Part shown: piece by piece, positions 42,671-51,428 of the stretch
Numbering within the stretch: position 1 is the first letter of the stretch
Layout of the letters: every line of letters begins with the position of its first letter
NCBI RefSeq assembly: GCF_029626235.1
Contig: NZ_JARUBO010000005.1
Coordinates: forward strand, 6,172,001 to 6,236,000
Length of the DNA stretch: 64,000 bases
Reading direction: 5' to 3'
Source: Micromonospora sp. WMMD1120
Lineage (GTDB): Bacteria; Actinomycetota; Actinomycetes; Mycobacteriales; Micromonosporaceae
Translations under genes and position numbers: made by a program
The notes under the pieces: model-generated
The model's input: the letters and a program-made list of their open reading frames with translations, nothing else
What the model was told of the DNA's origin: nothing
The model's database searches: none

Positions 42671-44398
42671 TCAGTGTGAGTGCCGGGGCACCGCGCTGCC
42701 GCTGCCCCCCACCAGGAAATCGAGGTCCGCGCCGGCGTCGGCCTGGAGGACGTGCTCGCTGTAGAGCCGCACCCACCCCCGGTCGGCCACGGGTTTCGGC
42801 GGCTGCCAGGCGGACCGGCGGACCGCGAGTTCCGCGTCGTCGACCAGCAGGTCGAGCCGGCGCGTCGGCACGTCGACGCGGACCAGGTCGCCGGTGCGGA
42901 CCAGGGCGAGCGGCCCGCCCACGGACGCCTCCGGCGCGACATGGAGCACGCAGGTGCCGTAGCCGGTGCCGCTCATCCGGGCGTCGGAGATCCGCACCAT
43001 GTCGGTGATGCCGTCGGCGAGCAACCGGCGGGGCATGGGCACGTTGCCCACCTCGGGGAAGCCGGGGTAGCCACGTGGCCCGGCATTACGGACCACGATC
43101 ACGGTCTCCGGGGTGACGTCCAGGTCCGGATCGTCGGCGGCGACCACGTACTCCTCGATCCGGTCGAAGACGAGCGCCGGACCGGTGTGGCTGAGCAGGT
43201 GCGCGGAGGCGGCGGAGACCTTCAGCACCGCACCGGAGGGCGCGAGCGATCCGCGCAGCACCACGGTGCCGGAGCCGGCGGGCTGGAACGGCTCCTCCAG
43301 CGTGCCGATCACCTCGCGGTTCCAGCACTGCGCGCCCGCCACGTTCTCGGCCACGCTCGTCCCGCTGACGGTGACGTGGTCCATGTGCAGCAGCGGGGCG
43401 ATCTCCTTCATCAGCGCCGGAAGGCCACCCGCGTAGGCGAAGTCCTCCATCAGGTACGTCCCGGACGGCATGAGGTTGACGAGCATCGGCACGGCGGCGG
43501 TGAGGGTGTCGAAGTCCTCCAGCGTCAGGGGGACGCCGAGGCGACCGGCGATGGCGAGCAGGTGCACGACGGCGTTCGTGGAACCACCGATGGCGGCGTT
43601 GACCCGGATGGCGTTCTCGAACGCCTCCCTGGTCAATACCGAGGACAGCCGCTGGTCCTCCGCGACCATGGCGACGATCCGCCGCCCGGCGGCCTGCGCG
43701 AGCGCGTACCGCCGGGAGTCCACCGCCGGCACCGCGGCGGACCCGGGCAGTTGCACGCCCAGCGCCTCGGTGACGCAGGCCATCGTGGAGGCGGTGCCCA
43801 TGGTCATGCAGTGTCCCCGGCTGCGGGACATGCCGACCTCCGCCTCGGCGCAGTCGGCGGCGGTCATCCGGCCGGCCCGCATCTCCTCGGTGAAGCGCCA
43901 GACGACGGTGCCCGAGCCGATGTCCTGGCCGCGGAACTTGCCGTTGAGCATCGGACCACCGGTCAGCATCAGCGTCGGCAGGTCGACGCTCGCCGCCCCC
44001 ATCAGCAGACCGGGCGTCGTCTTGTCGCAGCCGGAGAGCAGGACCACCCCGTCGAGGGGGTTGGCCCGCACCGACTCCTCCAACTCCATCGCCAGCAGGT
44101 TGCGGTAGAGCATCGTGGTGGGTCGCATCAGCGGCTCACCCAGGCTCATCGCCGGGAACTCCAGCGGCAGGCCGCCGCTCTCCCACACCCCCCGCTTCAC
44201 CGACTCGGCCAGGTCACGCAGGTGGGCGTTGCAGGGGGTCAACTCCGACCAGGTGGTGGCGATCCCGATCACCGGACGGCCGTCGAAGACGTCGTCGGCG
44301 AATCCCTGGTTACGCATCCAGGACCGGTGGATGAACCCGTTGCGGCCCTCCGCGCCGAACCACTCCCCGCTGCGCAGCGGTCGATTCGTAGTCGACAT
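42671..44398 (-). CDS. IlvD/Edd-family aldonate dehydratase (probable L-arabinonate or D-xylonate dehydratase)
   Basis: 575 residues starting M-S-T-T-N-R-P (44398; GAGAGG upstream). The opening L-R-S-G-E-W-F-G-A-E-G-R-N-G-F-I-H-R-S-W-M-R-N-Q-G marks the sugar-acid branch of this family. Fe-S ligands are the Cys in L-T-P-C-N-A-H, L-S-G-C-D-K-T-T-P and R-G-H-C-M-T-M-G-T-A-S. It removes water from a C5 (or C6) aldonate to give the 2-keto-3-deoxy acid. It follows a sugar importer and precedes a LacI gene. Nearby arabinofuranosidase and GH3 genes favour pentonates. Which pentonate cannot be read from sequence. Confidence 0.9.
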   Translation of the reverse strand: MSTTNRPLRSGEWFGAEGRNGFIHRSWMRNQGFADDVFDGRPVIGIATTWSELTPCNAHLRDLAESVKRGVWESGGLPLEFPAMSLGEPLMRPTTMLYRNLLAMELEESVRANPLDGVVLLSGCDKTTPGLLMGAASVDLPTLMLTGGPMLNGKFRGQDIGSGTVVWRFTEEMRAGRMTAADCAEAEVGMSRSRGHCMTMGTASTMACVTEALGVQLPGSAAVPAVDSRRYALAQAAGRRIVAMVAEDQRLSSVLTREAFENAIRVNAAIGGSTNAVVHLLAIAGRLGVPLTLEDFDTLTAAVPMLVNLMPSGTYLMEDFAYAGGLPALMKEIAPLLHMDHVTVSGTSVAENVAGAQCWNREVIGTLEEPFQPAGSGTVVLRGSLAPSGAVLKVSAASAHLLSHTGPALVFDRIEEYVVAADDPDLDVTPETVIVVRNAGPRGYPGFPEVGNVPMPRRLLADGITDMVRISDARMSGTGYGTCVLHVAPEASVGGPLALVRTGDLVRVDVPTRRLDLLVDDAELAVRRSAWQPPKPVADRGWVRLYSEHVLQADAGADLDFLVGGSGSAVPRHSH

Positions 44399-44479
44399 CA
44401 ACACACCTCTCTCGTCATCCGTGCGGCCGCGCGCGGCGCCGCGACGCGGGTGGGGTGGGGCTGGTGGCGCCGGCCTGAC

Positions 44480-45364
44480 CTACCGGAGACCTCCGACGGA
44501 CAACCCGCCGCGCCAGTGACGTTGCAGGCTGAAGAACGCGATGATCAGCGGGATCACCGACACCAGCGAGCCCAGGATGATCAGGCTCCACAGTGAGGTG
44601 CCGCCCGAGTTGTTCGCGGAGGCGATGCCCTGCCAGAGACCGAGGCCGACGGTGACCGGGAAGAGCCGGTTGTCGGAGAGCATGGCCAGCGGCAGGAAGT
44701 AGTTGTTCCAGGACGCCACGGCCGACAGCAACAGCACCGTCACCACCGCGGGGCGCATCAGCGGGAGCGCGATCTGCAGGAACGTGCGCACCTCCCCCGC
44801 GCCGTCGACCCGGGCGGCGTCGAGCAGTTCGTCGGGGACCGCGTCGCGGGCGTAGACGTGCATCAGGTAGACGCCGAACGGGTTGAGCAGCGACGGGAGG
44901 ATCACCGCCCAGACCGTGTTGGTCAGGCCGAGCCGGGAGAACATGATGAAGGTCGGGATGACCAGGGCGGTGGCGGGCACCATCAACGCGCCGAGCACGA
45001 CGGCGAAGCTGAAGCGCCGGGCGGCGAACCGGTACTTGGCGAACCCGTAACCGGCCATCACCGACAGGACGGTGGCGCCGATCCCGCCGGCGATGGCGTA
45101 CAGCGTGGAGTTGAGGATCCACCGCCCGTAGATTCCGCCGTCGTAGGTGAACAGCAGTTTGAGGTTGCCCAGGTAGTCGATCTGGTCGCTGAACCACAGC
45201 GTGTTGCCGCCGCCGAACAGGCCCGGCGCGTCCTTGGAACTGTTGACGATGACCCACCAGAACGGGACCAGGAAATAGATCACCAGGAAGCCGAGGAGGA
45301 TCTGGAGCGGGAGGTGGCGTTGCGGCCGGCGGACGCCCGCGCGGACGCTGGTGTGGTCGGTCAT
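44480..45364 (-). CDS. Sugar ABC transporter permease (MalG/CUT1 type)
   Basis: 294 residues, six membrane segments. EAA loop E-L-L-D-A-A-R-V-D-G-A-G-E; A-G-Y-G-F-A-K-Y-R-F is typical of MalG-type permeases. Its ATG directly abuts the TAG of the preceding permease. Transports the ligand captured by the binding protein at 46380-47723. No ATPase gene accompanies the set. Confidence 0.93.
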   Translation of the reverse strand: MTDHTSVRAGVRRPQRHLPLQILLGFLVIYFLVPFWWVIVNSSKDAPGLFGGGNTLWFSDQIDYLGNLKLLFTYDGGIYGRWILNSTLYAIAGGIGATVLSVMAGYGFAKYRFAARRFSFAVVLGALMVPATALVIPTFIMFSRLGLTNTVWAVILPSLLNPFGVYLMHVYARDAVPDELLDAARVDGAGEVRTFLQIALPLMRPAVVTVLLLSAVASWNNYFLPLAMLSDNRLFPVTVGLGLWQGIASANNSGGTSLWSLIILGSLVSVIPLIIAFFSLQRHWRGGLSVGGLR

Positions 45365-46306
45365 CTAGAGGAAGCTCCTCCGCTTGCGGGTGAAGAACAG
45401 GAAGGCGTACACGCAGATGAAGACGACGCCACCGAGGGCGAACGAGATGGCCGACCCGTAGTTGAAGTTGGCGAGCGAGAACGCCTGCTGGTACGCGTAC
45501 ATGTTGGGGGTGAAGTCCGCCCCGATCGTGCCGGCGGCGAGGTAGCGCAGGATCTGCGGCTCGTTGAAGAACTGCAGGGTGCCGATGAGCGAGAAGACGA
45601 GGATCAGGATCAGCGCGGGGGCGATCAGCGGGATCTTGATCCGGGTCGCGACCTGCCAGCGTCCGGCGCCGTCCATCCGGGCGGCCTCGTAGAGGGTCGG
45701 GTCGATCCCCTGCAGGGCGGCGTACAGGATGATCATGTAATAGCCGGCCCACTGCCAGGTGACCACGTTCAGCAGACCGTAGAAGATCAGGTTACCGCCC
45801 AGGAAGTCGGGCGCTGTGGCGCCGAACAATCCGAAGATGTCGGTGAGCGGACCGAAGCCCTTGCTGTAGAGGAAGCCCCACATCACGGCCCCGATGACGG
45901 TGGGGATCGCGTACGGCAGGAAGATCATCAGGCGGGAGAAGCGGGCGAACAGCGTCGTCACCGCGTCCAGGATGAGGGCCATCGCGAGCGCGACGATGAT
46001 CTGCAACGGGATGGAGACGAGCGAGAAGCGGATCACGAACCACGTCCCGGACAGGAAGCTCGGGTCGGTGAACGCCTTCACGTAGTTGTCGAAGAGGACG
46101 AAGCTGGTGCCGCCGATCAGCTTCTTCTGGAACAGGCTGAGATACAGCGCGTACCCCAGCGGCGCGATGAGAAATGCCAGGAAGACGATCCCGAATGGCC
46201 CGACGAAGAGCCACCCCATCAGGTGTTCGCGGAGGTGCACCTTGCCACGGATCGGGCGTCCCTCAGGTCGGGTACGCGGCTCGCTCTTCTCGGTCAGGAC
46301 TGTCAT
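45365..46306 (-). CDS. Sugar ABC transporter permease (MalF/CUT1 type)
   Basis: 313 residues starting M-T-V-L-T-E-K. A basic N-terminal tail (R-T-R-P-E-G-R-P) leads into six membrane segments; EAA loop T-L-Y-E-A-A-R-M-D-G-A-G. It follows the binding-protein gene after a 73-nt gap holding a hairpin, and is first of the permease pair. Confidence 0.93.
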   Translation of the reverse strand: MTVLTEKSEPRTRPEGRPIRGKVHLREHLMGWLFVGPFGIVFLAFLIAPLGYALYLSLFQKKLIGGTSFVLFDNYVKAFTDPSFLSGTWFVIRFSLVSIPLQIIVALAMALILDAVTTLFARFSRLMIFLPYAIPTVIGAVMWGFLYSKGFGPLTDIFGLFGATAPDFLGGNLIFYGLLNVVTWQWAGYYMIILYAALQGIDPTLYEAARMDGAGRWQVATRIKIPLIAPALILILVFSLIGTLQFFNEPQILRYLAAGTIGADFTPNMYAYQQAFSLANFNYGSAISFALGGVVFICVYAFLFFTRKRRSFL

Positions 46307-46340
46307 TGTGGTCTCCGGGACGTGGACGCCGAGGGTCGAG

Positions 46341-46373
46341 GGGTGGGCCGGCCGTCGCCGGCACGGCCCACCC
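46341..46373 (-). terminator. Intergenic hairpin between binding-protein and permease genes
   Basis: GGGTGGGCCG (46341-46350) pairs exactly with 46364-46373 around a 13-nt loop, 7 nt after the binding-protein stop. Same position and style as in the other two sugar ABC operons. Confidence 0.65.
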
Positions 46374-46379
46374 GTCCGG

Positions 46380-47723
46380 TCACTGAACGGTGAAGCCTTG
46401 CTCCTTGGCGTACTTCGCCACGTCCTCCTGGAGCCGGTCGGCTGCCTGGGACCCGGTGATGGAGCCCTTGATGACCTCACTGACCTGCTTGGTCATCGCG
46501 TCGAGGTAGTACTGGCCGAAGGGGGCGTACTGCACGCCCTTGTAGGCGTCCGCGGCCGGAACGTAGACCTCCTTGTTCGCCTGCTGGCCGTCGAAGAACG
46601 GCACCTTCAGGTCGATGAACGCGGGGTCCTTCAGCGCGGTCAGGTTCAGCGGGAAGATGATCTGGTTGGTCCAGCCGTCGGTGAGCGACTCCTTGTCGGC
46701 GTAGAGCCCGTAGGCGACCTTCGCCGCCAACTCCGGCTTCTTCGCCTGCTTGGTCACCGAGAAGGCCGACCCACCCCAGTTGACCTGCACCGGGTTGGCC
46801 GGGTCCCACTGCGGCAGCGGCGCCACCGCGAACTTGCCGGTGTCCTGGCCCTTGCCGACGCCCGCGCCGGTGAGGTAGCCGGGCGCCCACGCCGCCGAGA
46901 TGTACGTCGCGTAGTTGCCGTTGATCACGCCGGAGATGTACTCCGGGGTGAACTGGTCCTGCGTGCCGACCAGACCCTTCTTGGCGAGGCCGCCCCAGTA
47001 GTCCAGCACGTCCTTGGACGCCTGGTCGTTGAGCTTCACGCCGATCGCCTTCGGCTGCGCCGGATCGAAGCTGAAGGGGGTGGCGCCCTTCTGGATCTGC
47101 AACGCCATCAGCACCGCCGGGACGTTCGCGCCGAGGTCACCGAAGAGCGGGCCGCCGGCGTCCTTCACCTTCTGCGCGGTCTGCTCGTACTCGGCCCAGG
47201 TCTTCGGCGGGGCGATCTGGTATTTGTCGAAGATGTCCTTCCGGTAGATCATGCCCATCGGGCCGCCGTCGACCGGGACGCCGTAGACGCCGTCGCCGAC
47301 CGACACGTCCTTCCAGGCGCCCTCGCTGTAGTTGGCCTTGACCGCGTCGTAGCCGTACTTCTTGATGTCGACCAGCGCGCCCTGGATCTGGAAGGTCGGG
47401 ATCCGGTCCGCCTCGATCATGATCACATCAGGCGCGCCGGTGCCCGCCGAGATCGCCGTCTGGAACTTGTCGTACTCGTCACCGCCCTGCCCGACGTTGG
47501 TCCAGCAGACCTGCACCTCGTTGTTCTGCTTGTTGAAGTTGTCGACGACGAGCTGGGTGTTGGGGTACCACCCCCACATCGTGACGACCGGCAGGTCCTT
47601 CTTGGTGATGGTGTTCGTGCAGTTGCTCGCGTCGCTACCGCCGCCGTCCGACGACGAACAGGCGGCGAGGCCGGCTCCGGCCGCGAGCATGGCCACTGTG
47701 GCGAGTATGCGTCTTCTCTTCAT
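46380..47723 (-). CDS. Sugar ABC transporter substrate-binding lipoprotein
   Basis: 447 residues starting M-K-R-R-R-I-L-A-T. The signal peptide ends with lipobox L-A-A-C near residue 22. Family 1 binding protein: V-T-M-W-G-W-Y-P-N-T, I-M-I-E-A-D-R-I-P-T-F, Y-G-V-P-V-D-G-G-P-M-G-M-I-Y-R-K-D and W-G-G-S-A-F-S-V-T. It captures a mono- or oligosaccharide at the cell surface; esterase, GH3 and GH51 genes upstream suggest a pentose-containing ligand such as arabino- or xylo-oligosaccharide. Confidence 0.92.
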   Translation of the reverse strand: MKRRRILATVAMLAAGAGLAACSSSDGGGSDASNCTNTITKKDLPVVTMWGWYPNTQLVVDNFNKQNNEVQVCWTNVGQGGDEYDKFQTAISAGTGAPDVIMIEADRIPTFQIQGALVDIKKYGYDAVKANYSEGAWKDVSVGDGVYGVPVDGGPMGMIYRKDIFDKYQIAPPKTWAEYEQTAQKVKDAGGPLFGDLGANVPAVLMALQIQKGATPFSFDPAQPKAIGVKLNDQASKDVLDYWGGLAKKGLVGTQDQFTPEYISGVINGNYATYISAAWAPGYLTGAGVGKGQDTGKFAVAPLPQWDPANPVQVNWGGSAFSVTKQAKKPELAAKVAYGLYADKESLTDGWTNQIIFPLNLTALKDPAFIDLKVPFFDGQQANKEVYVPAADAYKGVQYAPFGQYYLDAMTKQVSEVIKGSITGSQAADRLQEDVAKYAKEQGFTVQ

Positions 47724-47769
47724 TGAGAGGGGTCCCTTCGGGGTCGCGGTGCACAGGAATCCATCCGCT

Positions 47770-47815
47770 GGCGGCGCCACCGGGGGCAGGTGTGCCTGCT
47801 CCCGGTGGCGTCGCC
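47770..47815 (-). terminator. Strong hairpin between the esterase and sugar-binding-protein genes
   Basis: Arms at 47770-47790 and 47795-47815 pair over about 21 bp with two interruptions (core CGCCACCGGG / CCCGGTGGCG) around a 4-nt loop, 16 nt after the esterase stop. Only 46 nt remain to the binding-protein start, leaving little room for a separate promoter. Confidence 0.7.
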
Positions 47816-47831
47816 TGGTGGAGCGAGGTGG

Positions 47832-50006
47832 CTAACGCTTGAACAGTCGTGGCGCCAGATCGATGAGGTTCTTCTGCCACACGTCCCAGCCGTGCGGCCC
47901 GGGGGTGACCCCGTCGAACTCGTAGCGGATGCCGAGGTTGTCCAGGGTGGCCAGCGAGGTCATGAAGCTCGGGTACACGAAGTCGGTCTGGTCACCGACG
48001 TACAGGCGCAGCATCTTGGTGCCGTTGTTGATCGCTGCCACGTCCACGCCGGTGCCGCTGCCGAACCCGGCCGAGAAGGCCGCGACGTAGGCGAACCGGC
48101 CGGGGTACGCGCGCAGCACACCGAACGCCTGCCCGCCGCCCATCGACAGGCCGGCGAGCGCCTGCTGGGACGGGTCGCTGGAGATGTGGTAGCGGGACCG
48201 GGCCGTCGGCACGATGTTCTCCAACAGCTCCCGGTTGAAGTCCGACGAGTTGCCGTTGCCCATCACCACGACCATGGGCGTGAGGTCGCCGTCGAGGAAC
48301 TGGTTGTCGAGGATCTGCTTGGCACGCCCCATCTCCACCCAGTCGGTGTGGTTCTGGCCGCCACCGTGCTGGAGGTAGAGAACGGGGTACGGCTGCGCCC
48401 GGTCCGGGTCGTACCCGGGCGGGGTCCAGACCAGCGCGGTGCGGTCCTGCCCCGCGACGGTGCTGGAATAGGTCATGCTCTCGACCTTCCCGCCCTGGCC
48501 GGCGGGAACGTCGGTGAGCAGCCGGGCCTCCGGGCCGGGGATGAGGAAGGTGCTCCACATCGGCTCGGTGGTCACCCGGGTCGGGTTCGAGACGTCCTTC
48601 ACCGGCACCCGGTCGACGATCAGCCGGTAGTAGTAGAACCACGGCTTCAGCGGCCCGATCGTCGCCCGCCACCGGTCGCCGTCGCGGGTCAGCGGCACCC
48701 GCAGCCAGCTGCCGCCGGGGGCGATGTTCGCCCACACCGTGACGTGCTGGGCGGCGGTGAAGTCGGTGGTGGTCTCGAAGGTGACGAACCCGTCCTCGGT
48801 GACGAAGGGCGTGGGGGTGGTGCCGGCCGGCGGTGGCGTGAACTCGCCGGTGAGCTGCCCGTGGCCCGGGGTGGGCCCGTGGTCCGACCCGGGCCGGAAC
48901 AGCCGGGGCAGGAAGTCGACGAGGTTCTCCTGCCAGGTGGTCCAGTTGCCGCCGCCGTCCGGGTTGACCCCGTCGAACGCGAACCGGACGCCGGCGGAAT
49001 CCAACGCCTTCGTCAGCCGGTAGGTGGGGTTGTGCCCGGCGTCGGTGACGTTGCCGGTGTAGACCCGCAGCAGCTTGACGTCGCGGTTGATCGCCTTGGC
49101 GTCCTTGCGGTCGACGCTCGGCGTCGAGTCGCCCGAGAACCAGCCGACGTAGCCGAACCGACCCGGCTTGGCGAACGCCACCCGGACGGCCCGTGCCGCG
49201 CCGTCGGAGACACCGGCGATGGCCTGGTGCGCGGGGTCGCGATGGACCCGGTAGGTGTCGGCGACAGCACGGCGGAGGTCTGTCAACTCCCGGTCGTCGG
49301 CGCTGTCGGCGATCACCACCACCATCGGCTGGATGGCGCCGGCCGCCGAGAGGTTGTCGAGGATCTGCTTCGTGCGGCCCAGGTCGAGCCAGTCGCTGAC
49401 CGCGGCGTCCGCACCCGACTCCAGGAAGAGGGTCGGGTAGCGCTTCGGCCCCCTGGCCGAGTATCCCGGTGGCGTCCAGACCAGTGCCGAGCGCTGCTCC
49501 GCACGGACCCGGTAGGTCAGGCTCGCGACGGCGCCGCCGGTGCCGGCCGGCGCGTCGCCCAGCCACCGTGCCGCGTCACCCGCGACCAGGAAGCTGCTCC
49601 AGAGCGGGTGGGACGCCACGCTCGTGCTGTTCGTCGGGTCCTTGATGGTCTTGGTGTCGTCGGCGGTGAGCTGGTAGTGGTAGAGCCCCGGCCGCAACGC
49701 GCCGAGCACACCCGACCACGCGTCACCGCGACGGGTCAGCCCGAACTCCGCCCAGCTCGCCGACGGGCCGAAGTTGCCCTCGACGACGACCTGCGACACC
49801 GTGCCCAACTGTTCCTGGACGTAGCTGGCCGGCACTGTGAACGTGGCGTAGCGGTCGTCGGAGACGGCCAGCCACGGTGTGTCCGCCGTGGCCGGTTGCG
49901 GTGCGACCAGGACCGCCGCGACCGCGATGACTCCGGCGGTGACCGCCGCCGAGAGTCGGCGTACGCCCAGACGGCGTAAGCGCCCGTGATACTGTTCGGT
50001 TGTCAC
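47832..50006 (-). CDS. Secreted two-domain CE1/feruloyl-type esterase, first domain degenerate
   Basis: 724 residues from a GTG with AGAGGAG 8 nt upstream. Signal peptide at 1-41 (V-A-P-Q-P-A-T-A-D). The protein has two tandem copies of an immunoglobulin-like early-set domain plus an alpha/beta-hydrolase of the esterase D/CE1 type (about 45-385 and 410-724). The second copy is intact: oxyanion L-Q-H-G-G-G, nucleophile Ser621 in G-L-S-M-G-G, His705 in G-P-H-G-W. The first copy keeps Ser267 in G-V-S-D-G but has L-E-S-G-A-D for the oxyanion loop and G-G-G-N-W where the His should be, so it is probably inactive. Likely removes feruloyl or acetyl groups from arabinoxylan outside the cell. Confidence 0.85.
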   Translation of the reverse strand: MTTEQYHGRLRRLGVRRLSAAVTAGVIAVAAVLVAPQPATADTPWLAVSDDRYATFTVPASYVQEQLGTVSQVVVEGNFGPSASWAEFGLTRRGDAWSGVLGALRPGLYHYQLTADDTKTIKDPTNSTSVASHPLWSSFLVAGDAARWLGDAPAGTGGAVASLTYRVRAEQRSALVWTPPGYSARGPKRYPTLFLESGADAAVSDWLDLGRTKQILDNLSAAGAIQPMVVVIADSADDRELTDLRRAVADTYRVHRDPAHQAIAGVSDGAARAVRVAFAKPGRFGYVGWFSGDSTPSVDRKDAKAINRDVKLLRVYTGNVTDAGHNPTYRLTKALDSAGVRFAFDGVNPDGGGNWTTWQENLVDFLPRLFRPGSDHGPTPGHGQLTGEFTPPPAGTTPTPFVTEDGFVTFETTTDFTAAQHVTVWANIAPGGSWLRVPLTRDGDRWRATIGPLKPWFYYYRLIVDRVPVKDVSNPTRVTTEPMWSTFLIPGPEARLLTDVPAGQGGKVESMTYSSTVAGQDRTALVWTPPGYDPDRAQPYPVLYLQHGGGQNHTDWVEMGRAKQILDNQFLDGDLTPMVVVMGNGNSSDFNRELLENIVPTARSRYHISSDPSQQALAGLSMGGGQAFGVLRAYPGRFAYVAAFSAGFGSGTGVDVAAINNGTKMLRLYVGDQTDFVYPSFMTSLATLDNLGIRYEFDGVTPGPHGWDVWQKNLIDLAPRLFKR

Positions 50007-50174
50007 GCTCCACTCCTCTCTGCGCCGGCTGCGGATGCGACCCGCTGGCCGGCTCGGTTCATCGGTGGGTCTCGCCGTTCGTGTTGCGTGCACCTCCTTC
50101 AGGCTTCGGCCACCCGGGCACCCGACCTGACCGCGCTGCCGGGCGCCCTCAGGCGGTGACGCCCGTTGCGGCCG

Positions 50175-51197
50175 TCACTGTCGTGCCGCGCTCGTCGGTG
50201 GCGCGGTCGAGTCGCGGATCACGATTTTGGTCGGGAGCACCAGCTGGCTCGGCTCGTCCCACTCGCCGGTCACCAGCGACTTCAACATCCGCGCGGCCTC
50301 GTAGCCGAGCTGGAACATCGACTGATCCACTGTGGTCAGGGCGGGCTCGGTCAGGGCCGACTCCGGGATGTTGTCGAACCCCACGACGGACAGGTCGGCC
50401 GGGACGGAGAGCCCCAGCTCCCTGGCGACCTCCAGGACCTTGAGGGCCATCCCGTCGCTGGCCGCGAAGATCGCCGACGGCCGGTCGGCGCGTTCCAGCA
50501 GCTCCCGCGCCAACGGGACCGCCGACTCGGGGTTGAAGTCACCTCTGCCGATCAGCGTCGGGTCGACCGGGATGCCGGCGTTGCCCAACGCCGCCCGGTA
50601 ACCCTCCTCCCGGGACCAGGCCGAGGCCAGACTGTCCCGGCCGGCGATGAACCCGATGCGTCGATGACCCAGGTCGAGCAGGTGCTCGACAGCCGTGGTG
50701 GCGCCGGCGAGGTTGTCGGCCATGACCGAGGGCGCCGACGAGTCCCGCACCGGGTCGATGGCCACGACCGGCGCCCGGCTGCGCATCTCGGCCCACGGGG
50801 TGACGACGATGCACCCGTCGGTGAGGGTGCCCGACAGGCGGGCGAGGTGCCGCTGCTCCCAACCCTCCGAATAGGAGCCGTAGAGGTCACTGTTGGCGTA
50901 GATGATCAGGTCGAAGCCGGAGCGGCTCAGCGCCTTCATCACACCCTTGAGCACCTCCGCCGTGTACGACTGGAAGCTGTGCGCGACGAGGCCCAGCACG
51001 TTGGTGCGGCTGCGGCGGAGGCTGGTCGCCACCAGGCTCGACTCGTAGCCGAGCTGCTCGATGGCGGAGCGGACCTGAGCGATGGTGCGGGCGCTGACGC
51101 CGTAGTGCCCGTTGACCACCCGCGAGACGGTGGCGGTGGAAACCCCGGCGGCCCGGGCGACATCACTCATGGTTACCGGCGCATTGACGTCAATCAT
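50175..51197 (-). CDS. LacI-family regulator of the hemicellulase genes
   Basis: 340 residues from the ATG at 51197 (an in-frame TTG at 51218 would add seven residues). Helix-turn-helix M-S-D-V-A-R-A-A-G-V-S-T-A-T-V-S-R-V-V-N-G-H-Y and hinge S-S-L-V-A-T-S-L-R-R-S-R-T-N. Sensor domain includes F-D-L-I-I-Y-A-N-S-D and V-V-G-F-D-N-I-P-E-S-A-L. A copy of its putative operator precedes it, so it is probably autoregulated; the matching site in the GH3/GH51 gap suggests it controls both hydrolases. 168 nt to the esterase start. Confidence 0.9.
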   Translation of the reverse strand: MIDVNAPVTMSDVARAAGVSTATVSRVVNGHYGVSARTIAQVRSAIEQLGYESSLVATSLRRSRTNVLGLVAHSFQSYTAEVLKGVMKALSRSGFDLIIYANSDLYGSYSEGWEQRHLARLSGTLTDGCIVVTPWAEMRSRAPVVAIDPVRDSSAPSVMADNLAGATTAVEHLLDLGHRRIGFIAGRDSLASAWSREEGYRAALGNAGIPVDPTLIGRGDFNPESAVPLARELLERADRPSAIFAASDGMALKVLEVARELGLSVPADLSVVGFDNIPESALTEPALTTVDQSMFQLGYEAARMLKSLVTGEWDEPSQLVLPTKIVIRDSTAPPTSAARQ

Positions 51198-51221
51198 GCC
51201 GCTCTCTCTGGACTGCAATCG

Positions 51222-51260
51222 TTATCGGTTACGTTTCCAGGATGTTGCCAACGTAACCGA
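51222..51260. promoter_or_regulatory. LacI operator in front of the hemicellulase regulator gene
   Basis: TCGGTTACGTT (51225-51235) is exactly inverted at 51250-51260. The segment 51222-51239 reads TTATCGGTTACGTTTCCA and matches 15 of 18 bases with a site in the GH3/GH51 gap. It lies 25 nt upstream of the regulator's ATG, a classic place for autorepression. Confidence 0.65.
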
Positions 51261-51428
51261 CGACGATTACGAACACAAGGCCTCTTCGCCCTTGCGGCAC
51301 CCCGGAAATGCGTGGTCCCACTGCCACTACCAGTTACTGCGACGGGACGCCGTTTCCGGCGCACACCCGATCGGCCGACAACCGGAGGGAACGCCCCGGC
51401 GACGGCTTATCACCGGGTCGGTTAACGT

